This document shows positions 1-5,136 of a stretch of 6,238 nt of DNA, one piece after another; within the stretch, counting starts at the first letter, position 1, and every line of letters starts with the position of its first letter. This stretch comes from Planctomycetes bacterium RIFOXYC2_FULL_41_27. Lineage in GTDB: Bacteria > Planctomycetota > Brocadiia > Brocadiales > Brocadiaceae. The DNA is taken from NCBI GenBank assembly GCA_001828645.1, contig MHZD01000135.1, positions 1-6,238 on the forward strand, given 5' to 3'. The notes beneath the pieces are model-generated. The model had not been told where the DNA came from. It saw only the letters and a list, made by a program, of their open reading frames with translations, and did no database searches. The position numbers and the translations under genes are program-made.

Positions 1-293
1 ACGTCATAGTGAATGATGGAGTCGATTTGTTCTTCAAAGACGCCACCCAGGAGTAATAATGGCGCTTTTATACCGGTATTCCTTAATTGAATTCCTTCCT
101 CAAGGATGGCGATACCGAGCATTTCAACACCATTGTTTAACAAAACCCTGCTAACCTCATAGTCGCCGTGACCATAGGCATCAGCCTTGACAATACCCAG
201 GATTTTTATCTGTGGTCCGATCCGTTTCTTTACTGCCAGTAAATTATGTCTCAGGGCATTCAGGTCAATTTCAACCCACGTCGGTCTATGCAT
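1..293 (-). CDS. alr: Alanine racemase, N-terminal part (cut by the window start)
   Basis: PLP-dependent racemase that interconverts L- and D-alanine in the cytoplasm and supplies D-alanine for peptidoglycan. About 97 residues are visible. They begin MHRPTWVEIDLNALRHNL and contain VKADAYGHG, in which K36 is the PLP Schiff-base lysine and Y40 the conserved tyrosine beside it. Both motifs are diagnostic of the fold-III alanine racemase barrel. The C-terminal two thirds, including the catalytic tyrosine, lie outside the window. The ATG at 293 is preferred over the one at 299 because AAGGA lies 5 bases upstream of it, whereas it would abut the other. The gene follows the GxxExxY gene in the same direction, and the 80-base gap between them is filled by a CAGATT-type repeat and hairpin. 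Confidence 0.95.
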   Translation of the reverse strand, partial: MHRPTWVEIDLNALRHNLLAVKKRIGPQIKILGIVKADAYGHGDYEVSRVLLNNGVEMLGIAILEEGIQLRNTGIKAPLLLLGGVFEEQIDSIIHYD

Positions 294-315
294 AATCATC
301 CTTAAAATCTTTAGT

Positions 316-367
316 AACCACAGATTTCGCAGATTACACAGATAAGTAAAAAATCTGAGAAATCTGT
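316..367. repeat. CCACAGATT-type 9-bp tandem repeat with an inverted copy (hairpin)
   Basis: From 316 the plus strand reads AACCACAGATT followed by two more 9-base units (TCGCAGATT, ACACAGATA). An inverted copy follows at 352-367. Bases 320-335 can pair with 352-367 at 15 of 16 positions across a 16-base loop, and a T6 tract (367-372) overlaps the end of the second arm. On the plus strand this looks like an intrinsic terminator, but no plus-strand gene enters it. On the minus strand it is the leader between the GxxExxY gene and alr. A related repeat in the opposite orientation lies at 770-796. Confidence 0.8.
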
Positions 368-373
368 TTTTTA

Positions 374-739
374 TTAACTTATGAATCTTTTGTAGCGAAG
401 AGATTCTTCGCAGAAATTTAGGAGTAATCCTACATTGTGATGACTAATAATAAGACTATTTATTAATTGTGCTTCGTCAATCTTTGTCAAGAATTTCTCG
501 GCTTTTATTTCGACTATTACTTCATCATAAACAATGAAATCAGGAACATAGAATTTCCGTAACTTTTGATCTTTATAAAATATTTCCAGCCGAGGTTGTG
601 GAATAAATGAAATATTTCTCAATTTAAATTCAATTTCCAAACACTCCTGGTACACTGCTTCCAGATGCCCGGGGCCTACAATATTATGAACTTCCATCGT
701 AGCTCCAATAATAGCATGAGTTCTTGGGTCTTTTTTCAT
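374..739 (-). CDS. GxxExxY family protein (PD-(D/E)XK nuclease-like fold)
   Basis: 121 residues, the usual size for this family of small proteins. The family-naming motif is present as G24-H-L-E27-A-V-Y30. A PD-(D/E)XK-type core follows: PDF at 66-68, then E77-I-K79, with Q91 in the following helix region and the typical hydrophobic GLLLNF strand at 104-109. The fold suggests a nuclease ancestry, but the biological role of the family is not established. The start at 739 lies 16 bases after the bioF stop, with only a weak GAG-type ribosome site. It sits between bioF and alr inside a pair of inverted CCACAGATT repeats, an arrangement that suggests insertion into a pre-existing bioF-alr unit. 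Family membership is quite certain, function is not. Confidence 0.9.
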   Translation of the reverse strand: MKKDPRTHAIIGATMEVHNIVGPGHLEAVYQECLEIEFKLRNISFIPQPRLEIFYKDQKLRKFYVPDFIVYDEVIVEIKAEKFLTKIDEAQLINSLIISHHNVGLLLNFCEESLRYKRFIS

Positions 740-755
740 ATTTTTGGCTCTAAAC

Positions 756-1934
756 TCATAATTTTATTTTCTGTGCAATCTGTGCAATCTGTGGTTTCAA
801 AGTATTTATCAATTTGTTTATATCCTCTTTGCTATGGGTGGCCATTAACGAAACGCGCAATCGGCTTGTACCCAAAGGTACGGTGGGTGGGCGAATTGCA
901 GGGAGCAAGATGCCATTTTCATAGAGTCTTGTGGATATAGTAAGCGCATCTTCCGCTGATCCAATAATAATGGGAATAATAGGACTTTCTGCAGAAATAT
1001 TGCTTATAAATTCCGACAGTTGAGACTTCAAATATCTTACATTTTCCCATAACTTATCAAGAAGGGATGTATCTTCCTGGATAAGTGTCAATCCCGCCAG
1101 AGAAGCAGCACATGCCGCGGGCGGCAGCGCCGTTGTATAAATAAAAGATCGTGCCTTATTTTTTAAAAAATCTATGAGGCACTTTTCCCCGGCAATAAAC
1201 CCACCGATGCTTCCAATCGCCTTGCTCAATGATCCCATAATTATATCTATCTTTCTTTCGAGTCCATAGTATTCGATCATACCTTTCCCATGTTGACCAA
1301 ACACCCCTGTGGCATGGGCATCATCAATCATAAGTATGGCATCATATTTTTGGGCGATTTGTACAATTTCTGGCAGCGGAGCGGTATCGCCATCCATACT
1401 AAATACACTATCAGTAACCACCAACCTTCTCCGGTACCTTGAGGATTTTTGTAACAAAGATTCTAATTGGCTTACGTCATTGTGCGGGTAAACACGGAAG
1501 GACGCACCTGATTGGCGACAGCCATCAATAATGCTTGCATGATTCAGTTTGTCTCCAATGACTATATCTTCCCTCCCGACAAGGGCACATATAGCGCCCA
1601 CATTAGCCATGTAACCGGTAGGGAACAGTAACGCCGCCTCTGTGCCTTTAAACTCTGCAATCTTCTTTTCAAGTTCCTGGTGAAGCATCATATTCCCAGC
1701 GACCAATCGCGATGCGCCCGTACCCCATCCGTATTGATGAATAGCTGCAATGGCAGCTTGCTTTATTTTTGGGTGGTCGGCAAGACCGAGGTAATTATTT
1801 GAACAGAATGAGAGGTATGGTTTACCGTTTATTTGAACGTAGGGACCCTGAGCGCTTTCAATGGTTTTGTACTCACGCATCAATGCATGATCTTTCAATG
1901 CCTGCAATTCATTTAAAACAAATTCGAGTCCCAT
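756..1934 (-). CDS. bioF: 8-amino-7-oxononanoate synthase (BioF; alpha-oxoamine synthase)
   Basis: PLP enzyme that condenses L-alanine with pimeloyl-ACP or pimeloyl-CoA to form 8-amino-7-oxononanoate, the first ring-precursor step of biotin synthesis. The 392-residue length is normal. Visible landmarks are the N-terminal NNYLGL segment (46-51), GTGASRLVAG (71-80), the PLP-stacking His132 in NHAS, D204 and H207 in IDDAHATGVFG, the Schiff-base lysine K238 in GSLSKAIGSIGG, and substrate-carboxylate arginine candidates in PLGTSRLR (353-360). Glycine C-acetyltransferase (Kbl) belongs to the same family. Nearby bioB favours BioF, but this is context, not proof. A stop just upstream fixes the ATG at 1934; AAGGGA lies a rather long 11 bases away. 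The last residues, KPQIAQIAQKIKL, come largely from an inserted 9-bp repeat. Confidence 0.88.
   Translation of the reverse strand: MGLEFVLNELQALKDHALMREYKTIESAQGPYVQINGKPYLSFCSNNYLGLADHPKIKQAAIAAIHQYGWGTGASRLVAGNMMLHQELEKKIAEFKGTEAALLFPTGYMANVGAICALVGREDIVIGDKLNHASIIDGCRQSGASFRVYPHNDVSQLESLLQKSSRYRRRLVVTDSVFSMDGDTAPLPEIVQIAQKYDAILMIDDAHATGVFGQHGKGMIEYYGLERKIDIIMGSLSKAIGSIGGFIAGEKCLIDFLKNKARSFIYTTALPPAACAASLAGLTLIQEDTSLLDKLWENVRYLKSQLSEFISNISAESPIIPIIIGSAEDALTISTRLYENGILLPAIRPPTVPLGTSRLRVSLMATHSKEDINKLINTLKPQIAQIAQKIKL
770..797 (-). repeat. CCACAGATT/GCACAGATT tandem repeat inside the bioF 3' end
   Basis: On the minus strand this reads AAACCACAGATT followed by GCACAGATT and GCACAG, a 9-base period. 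It is the inverted counterpart of the repeat at 316-343. The 9-base unit is three codons long and in frame with bioF, so it is translated as P-Q-I-A-Q-I-A-Q. The stop codon of bioF lies 12 bases past the repeat, at 756-758. Confidence 0.8.
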
Positions 1935-1949
1935 AGATCAGTCGTTCCC

Positions 1950-1977
1950 TTGATTTTGGACAACACTAGTATATAAT
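1950..1977 (+). promoter_or_regulatory. Candidate sigma70 promoter for the plus-strand membrane protein gene
   Basis: TTGATT (1950-1955), 16 bases, then a perfect TATAAT (1972-1977). This would give a leader of roughly 130 bases before the ATG at 2114. The -10 overlaps the candidate minus-strand -10 of bioF, so the two genes may compete for polymerase. Confidence 0.4.
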
Positions 1978-1999
1978 GAATTTGAAAGTAGCATTTCAA
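1970..1999 (-). promoter_or_regulatory. Candidate sigma70 promoter for bioF
   Basis: On the minus strand TTGAAA (1999-1994), 18 bases, then TATATA (1975-1970), about 36 bases before the bioF ATG. The TTGAAA is one half of a dyad, TTGAAA-N6-TTTCAA at 1982-1999, which could be an operator. No match to a BirA- or BioR-type biotin operator was recognised. Confidence 0.3.
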
Positions 2000-2113
2000 G
2001 AAACTACAGTTTGAGACATTGTGTTCTTTGGATTCGTAGTTAAATCTATTCGATTCATGGGGAAAATATTTCAAAAACTCAGAGGATTATTACTTTTTTC
2101 TAAAGGAACATAT

Positions 2114-2554
2114 ATGAAACCTATCGGTCATTTGGGCGTATCGATTATTACGGGTGCAGCTGTATTTCTAACGACAAAAACAATTACCCCCAGTATTGCA
2201 TGTTTCCTTGTCGGATGGCTGGTAGATATTGACCATATATGGGATTTTTATAAAAATGGATGTAGGGGGTTCAGTATTAAAAGATTTTCAAATGCCATGA
2301 ATAACGGTGAAATAAAAAAGTCGTATATATATTTCCACAGTTACGAACTGTTATTCGGGCTGGTGTTTCTGTGTTTCTTTACCCATTTTAACTACCTTTT
2401 AGCTTTTACCACGTTAGGATTTGCGATACATTTAATTTTCGACCAGATATTTAATCCTGCAAAACCTCTTACCTATTTTATTACTTACAGAATATTAAAC
2501 AGGTATAACGTAGATATTATTTACAGGCCTCGTAAAAAACATTTCGCACTCTGA
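2114..2554 (+). CDS. Small integral membrane protein, YdjM/DUF457-like putative metal-dependent hydrolase
   Basis: 146 residues from the ATG at 2114, chosen because AAGGA sits 6 bases upstream. An open frame continues upstream to a GTG at 2021 but lacks a comparable ribosome site. Hydrophobic stretches at about 7-20, 24-37, 79-90 and 94-109 suggest several membrane helices. Polar residues typical of the YdjM/DUF457 family of membrane-bound metal-dependent hydrolases are visible: H6 near the N-terminus, D38-x-D40-H41, H75-S-x-E78 and H106-x3-D110. The C-terminus is basic (RPRKKH). The substrate is unknown. It is transcribed against its neighbours and separates bioF from bioB. It is more AT-rich than bioF, which may indicate later arrival. 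Real gene fairly certain, family assignment moderate. Confidence 0.65.
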   Translation: MKPIGHLGVSIITGAAVFLTTKTITPSIACFLVGWLVDIDHIWDFYKNGCRGFSIKRFSNAMNNGEIKKSYIYFHSYELLFGLVFLCFFTHFNYLLAFTTLGFAIHLIFDQIFNPAKPLTYFITYRILNRYNVDIIYRPRKKHFAL

Positions 2555-2601
2555 ATTGAGTTCATTTGAATTTGTTTCGGATTTCATCACTTCCGACTCG
2601 T

Positions 2602-3591
2602 TCAGGTTAGGGATGTTTGTAATTCCAATCCGAGATCCTTTATCATTTCTAAATCATCTTCGGTTTTTCTTCCCTTTGTAGTCAAGTAGTTCCCAATCAT
2701 CGTGCTATTGGCGCCCGCATAAAAAATCCATGATTGTAAACCCCTAAGATTTTTTTCCCGACCGCCCGCAATCTTAATTTCTTTGTCAGGCAAAACAAAC
2801 CGGAATACAGAAATAATTCTTAACGCTTCCATAGGTGGCAGGGGGATACTGCTTTCCAATGGCGTACCGGAAACAGGATGTAAGAAATTAAGCGGAACGA
2901 CGTCGACATCCAAATTTTTCAAGGTAAATGCAAGATCAATGCGATCCTCCATCTCTTCTCCGATACCAAAAATTGCACCGCTACATATTTCCAGTCCAGC
3001 TTCTTTTGCGAAACAAATGGTATTTACCCTATCGGTAAACGTATGTGTTGAACATATATTGGGGAAAAACCTTTCAGATGTTTCTAAGTTGTGATTGAGT
3101 CTTTTTAGTCCGCATTGTACCAAGGACAAGGCCATTTCTTTTGTCAATACTCCAAAAGAGCCGTGCGGATGGATACAGGTGTCAGCAACGACTGCTTTTA
3201 TTGTCTTGCAAATTTTATCAAAATCGTCTGATTTACTTATACTATATCCGCTGGTAACGATACCAATGGAGTTGGAACCTGCTTGTTCAGCATATTTAGC
3301 AACATCAAGTATCCTGTTTGTATCAATGAGTGGAAATTCTTCTATGCCGGTGTGGTAACGTGAGGATTGAGAACAAAAACTACAATCTTCTGTGCATCGT
3401 CCCTGTTTTGCGCTAACAATGGAACATGCTTTTACAGAATGACCAAAATATTTTAAGCGTATTTGATTCGCCCAATAAAACAAATCATAGACTTCGTCTC
3501 CATTAATTCGCATAAGAAAGAGGGCATCATCACGGCTGATTGATTCATTCTGTAAAGATTGGTCTGCAATCTGTTTTATCTTGTCATTCAT
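2602..3591 (-). CDS. bioB: Biotin synthase (radical SAM), variant auxiliary cluster site
   Basis: Radical SAM enzyme that inserts sulfur into dethiobiotin to give biotin. From the ATG at 3591 it has 329 residues. The radical SAM CxxxCxxC is C66-C70-C73 within GRCTEDCSFCSQS. Family landmarks follow: IVTSG (111-115), NHNLETS (about 166-172), CSGAIFGIGE (203-212), LNFLHPVSGTPL (about 235-246), the arginine of AGGRE (R278) and GANSTMIGNYLTT. Of the residues that bind the E. coli [2Fe-2S] cluster, equivalents of C128 (C139), C188 (C203) and R260 (R278) are present, but the C97 position is G110. An extra C56 precedes the radical SAM motif. This pattern fits the anaerobe-type (Type II) BioB. A TTG at 3600 would add three residues. 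Neither start has a clear ribosome site, and a repeat occupies that place. Confidence 0.95.
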   Translation of the reverse strand: MNDKIKQIADQSLQNESISRDDALFLMRINGDEVYDLFYWANQIRLKYFGHSVKACSIVSAKQGRCTEDCSFCSQSSRYHTGIEEFPLIDTNRILDVAKYAEQAGSNSIGIVTSGYSISKSDDFDKICKTIKAVVADTCIHPHGSFGVLTKEMALSLVQCGLKRLNHNLETSERFFPNICSTHTFTDRVNTICFAKEAGLEICSGAIFGIGEEMEDRIDLAFTLKNLDVDVVPLNFLHPVSGTPLESSIPLPPMEALRIISVFRFVLPDKEIKIAGGREKNLRGLQSWIFYAGANSTMIGNYLTTKGRKTEDDLEMIKDLGLELQTSLT

Positions 3592-3600
3592 TATGTTCAA

Positions 3601-3636
3601 TCATTTTCATTCGTGTTTATTTGTGTAAATTGGTGG
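3601..3636 (-). repeat. Degenerate 10-bp tandem repeat (CACGAATGAA-like) just before bioB
   Basis: On the minus strand the gap between the upstream gene and bioB reads as successive 10-base units: CACCAATTTA, CACAAATAAA, CACGAATGAA, then AATGATTGAA running into the bioB start. The units drift but share CA-C-AAT-A positions. The repeat fills most of the 51-base gap and the place where a Shine-Dalgarno sequence would be expected. It has the style of the CAGATT repeats near bioF (short period, low GC) but a different unit. Confidence 0.5.
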
Positions 3637-3642
3637 CTAAAA

Positions 3643-4659
3643 TTATTTATTCTTATATTTCAAATAGACATTGCGAACATGCTGCCAAACAATATCAGGA
3701 CGTTCAGACCGAACATATGTCATACAATCTGTCCCTTCAAAGCTCCATGTGGCAATATTCCGAATTCCTGCGTCATAAGCCACATCCACAGCCGTAACAA
3801 TTTCCTCTTCTCCATTTGCCGGGACCCTATAGCCCTGGATCCAAATCTGAGGCTCTTTATTGTGTTTTTTTGAAAGTGCAAGCACCTCGTTGGACACATT
3901 CCGGACAAACTCCGTTACGTCTTGTTTATAGGCGTACCAGTAAGGGTCGCTTCCAAAGATATCCATGCTTTTAATCATAGCGACCTTTTCCCATTCATAG
4001 ATGCCATATCTCGGATCGGCAGTTGGAAATAAACATACCGAATTCTTCAAACCCTTCTTTGATGCCTCATTTGCGAGGTGCTCAAGGAAGTTAACAATCG
4101 TCATTTGGCGAAATGCCTTCACCTCATCCGTAAAATCAACAGGCATCTCATAGCCGTATTTTGCTTTGAAAATATCGTTACATACTTCGCAGGTGCATCC
4201 CCAAATATCCCTCTTTTTACCTCCAAACAATGGCGTAAACTCACCAAAAAATAAATGAGGCTCATCCCAAAATACACCCTCTGCGCCTGTTTCTGCTGCG
4301 AGTTCAATCCATGAGGTCATTTTATTCCGAAATGTTTTTGAATTCAAACACGCCTTATATACTTTTATCTCACCCTCAGGGAAATTTAATCGCTGCCTGC
4401 AATTGGGATACTCCTCTACAAAAGTTGAAAAGGACTCCCCACCAAAAACACGTCCCACACCCCAGGGATCAAGAAAGACTTCCAAGCCAACATCATGACT
4501 CGCCTTCACAATATCAACCATCGTCCCGGAATGGTATGTAATGTCATGTTCACTCATGGTGTGAACAACGAAATTACATCCATCGTCAATCATCTTTTTC
4601 ATGTCTTCACAAACATGACGCAATATGCGATTTGCAAAATAACTTGCTCCGAGTTTCAT
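3643..4659 (-). CDS. Putative TIM-barrel glycoside-hydrolase-like protein
   Basis: 338 residues, no signal peptide, so probably cytoplasmic. The chain looks like a complete beta/alpha barrel starting at the first strand (MKLGASYF). Strand-end motifs include VFLDPWGVGR (61-70), GVFWDEPHLFF (128-138), IFGSDPYW (234-241), QIWIQGYRV (271-279) and NIATWSFEG (301-309). A WGCTCEVCNDIF segment (153-164) with C155, C157 and C160 resembles the CxCxxC...F...YG loop after the acid/base strand in several glycoside-hydrolase-like barrels. D132/E133 and E308 are therefore candidate catalytic acids, by inference only. Substrate and exact family are not recognised. It lies 51 bases before bioB and probably shares its transcript, although no direct link to biotin is known. 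A TTGACA promoter places the likely start of transcription on the ATG. Confidence 0.6.
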   Translation of the reverse strand: MKLGASYFANRILRHVCEDMKKMIDDGCNFVVHTMSEHDITYHSGTMVDIVKASHDVGLEVFLDPWGVGRVFGGESFSTFVEEYPNCRQRLNFPEGEIKVYKACLNSKTFRNKMTSWIELAAETGAEGVFWDEPHLFFGEFTPLFGGKKRDIWGCTCEVCNDIFKAKYGYEMPVDFTDEVKAFRQMTIVNFLEHLANEASKKGLKNSVCLFPTADPRYGIYEWEKVAMIKSMDIFGSDPYWYAYKQDVTEFVRNVSNEVLALSKKHNKEPQIWIQGYRVPANGEEEIVTAVDVAYDAGIRNIATWSFEGTDCMTYVRSERPDIVWQHVRNVYLKYKNK

Positions 4660-4666
4660 GTTAGTT

Positions 4667-4695
4667 ATGTTAACCTTATCAATATATTATGTCAA
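4667..4695 (-). promoter_or_regulatory. Sigma70 promoter of the barrel-protein/bioB unit, possibly leaderless
   Basis: On the minus strand a perfect TTGACA (4695-4690), a 17-base spacer and TAACAT (4672-4667). The ATG at 4659 begins 8 bases after the -10, about where transcription would start. The only purine-rich Shine-Dalgarno candidate (AAGG, 14 bases from the ATG) lies upstream of that start and would not be transcribed. Confidence 0.5.
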
Positions 4696-4723
4696 GAAAA
4701 TCCATTGAGATACCGTTTTTTAC

Positions 4724-4752
4724 TTGCGCAGAAACCAAGAAATTGCTATTAT
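4724..4752 (+). promoter_or_regulatory. Candidate promoter of the structured RNA
   Basis: TTGCGC (4724-4729), exactly 17 bases, then TATTAT (4747-4752). Transcription would begin near 4759-4761, a few bases before the 5' arm of the long-range helix starting at 4765. The -35 is weak and the -10 good. The match of position with the RNA fold is the main support. Confidence 0.4.
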
Positions 4753-4759
4753 ACCCCCA

Positions 4760-4960
4760 CTTGTAATCAAGGCTCTGCCATGTGCGTGTTTCGAGGCGTT
4801 ATTTTTAAGGACCTATAAAAATAATTTGGGAACCCGTCTTTGCTAGTAGGCGTACAATTCTTAATGAAGAAAGGTACAAGGCTATCATGGGGTAGACCAC
4901 CGTGAAATACGGGTCCAAAAGATAGTCTCCCACGGCATTGCGGTGGAGTCTTAATTCTTG
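4760..4960 (+). ncRNA. Candidate structured RNA, 6S-RNA-like
   Basis: No protein gene is supported here, but the sequence folds. Bases 4765-4779 pair with 4942-4956 at 14 of 15 positions (three G-U), closing a region of about 190 bases. Inside are a perfect 9-bp hairpin (4799-4807 with 4816-4824), a hairpin with stems 4852-4855/4874-4877 and 4858-4862/4867-4871, and a helix of 4829-4837 with 4909-4916 (8 pairs, one bulged A). The last competes with 4879-4886/4921-4928. The size, the closing stem, GUGUUUCG after the 5' arm and CGGCAU in the 3' arm recall 6S RNA (ssrS), which binds sigma70 RNA polymerase. A promoter lies in the right place. A structured RNA is more certain than the 6S name, and the strand is inferred from the promoter. 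Confidence 0.45.
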
Positions 4961-5043
4961 TCTTTGCAAACACTTCAGTTACGCACGTATCTACCAGATT
5001 TACACAACCAAAAGTCTCCCCTTTTCACAAACGCTATATTTTC

Positions 5044-5072
5044 TTGAATTGACATATTCAAATTTATATAAT
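5044..5072 (+). promoter_or_regulatory. Sigma70-type promoter for the sigma/anti-sigma operon
   Basis: TTGAAT (5044-5049), a 17-base spacer and a perfect TATAAT (5067-5072), in very AT-rich DNA. Transcription would begin near 5079, leaving a leader of about 57 bases. It could supply basal expression of the operon. Confidence 0.45.
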
Positions 5073-5087
5073 ATTTTCAAATAATCA

Positions 5088-5113
5088 GGAACCTTATTCT
5101 ACATTTTATTGTT
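5088..5113 (+). promoter_or_regulatory. Candidate ECF12 (SigR-type) autoregulatory promoter
   Basis: GGAAC (5088-5092), exactly 18 bases, then GTT (5111-5113), close to the known SigR consensus GGGAAT-N18-GTT. It ends 23 bases before the ATG of a SigR-like sigma gene, so a short leader and positive autoregulation would follow. The site is short and one base off consensus, so chance is possible. Confidence 0.4.
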
Positions 5114-5136
5114 TCACTAAACGAAAATCGCTAACG

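Larger units (their letters stand above)
316..796. mobile_element. Possible repeat-bounded cassette carrying the GxxExxY gene
   Basis: The outermost bases of the left repeat (AACCACAGATT from 316) and of the right repeat (the same 11 bases on the minus strand, ending at 796) form an inverted pair. They enclose only the GxxExxY gene, about 480 bases in all. No transposase, clear target-site duplication or attachment site is visible. Calling it a mobile unit is an inference from the symmetry and from the right end forming the tail of bioF. It could also be two independent intergenic repeats that happen to flank the gene. Confidence 0.35.

Noticed and set aside
2021..2113. N-terminal extension of the membrane protein from a GTG at 2021
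   Set aside because: The frame is open but the GTG lacks a ribosome site, while the ATG at 2114 has AAGGA at good spacing and begins at the family-like His-containing segment.
2555..2601. Possible bidirectional terminator between the convergent membrane-protein gene and bioB
   Set aside because: Only 4-bp dyads (such as CGGA/TCCG) and no T-tract, too weak to call.
4660..4680. Biotin-repressor (BirA-like) operator before the barrel gene (GGTTAAC ... ACTAAC)
   Set aside because: There is some GTTA/TAAC symmetry, but half-site spacing does not match known BirA operators.
4495..4818. Plus-strand open frame of 107 codons running from the barrel gene into the intergenic region
   Set aside because: It overlaps the start of a convincing minus-strand gene, has cysteine-rich nonsense-like content, and has no ribosome site.
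4767..4973. Minus-strand open frame of 68 codons across the structured-RNA region
   Set aside because: No convincing ribosome site, no recognisable domain, and the bases are better explained by RNA helices.
4993..5007. ACCAGATTTACACAA, reminiscent of the CCACAGATT repeats
   Set aside because: Only a single partial unit with no 9-base period, so it is probably coincidental.
5049..5072. Perfect TTGACA at 5049 paired with TATAAT at 5067
   Set aside because: The 12-base spacer is too short. TTGAAT at 5044 with a 17-base spacer is the better -35 for that -10.
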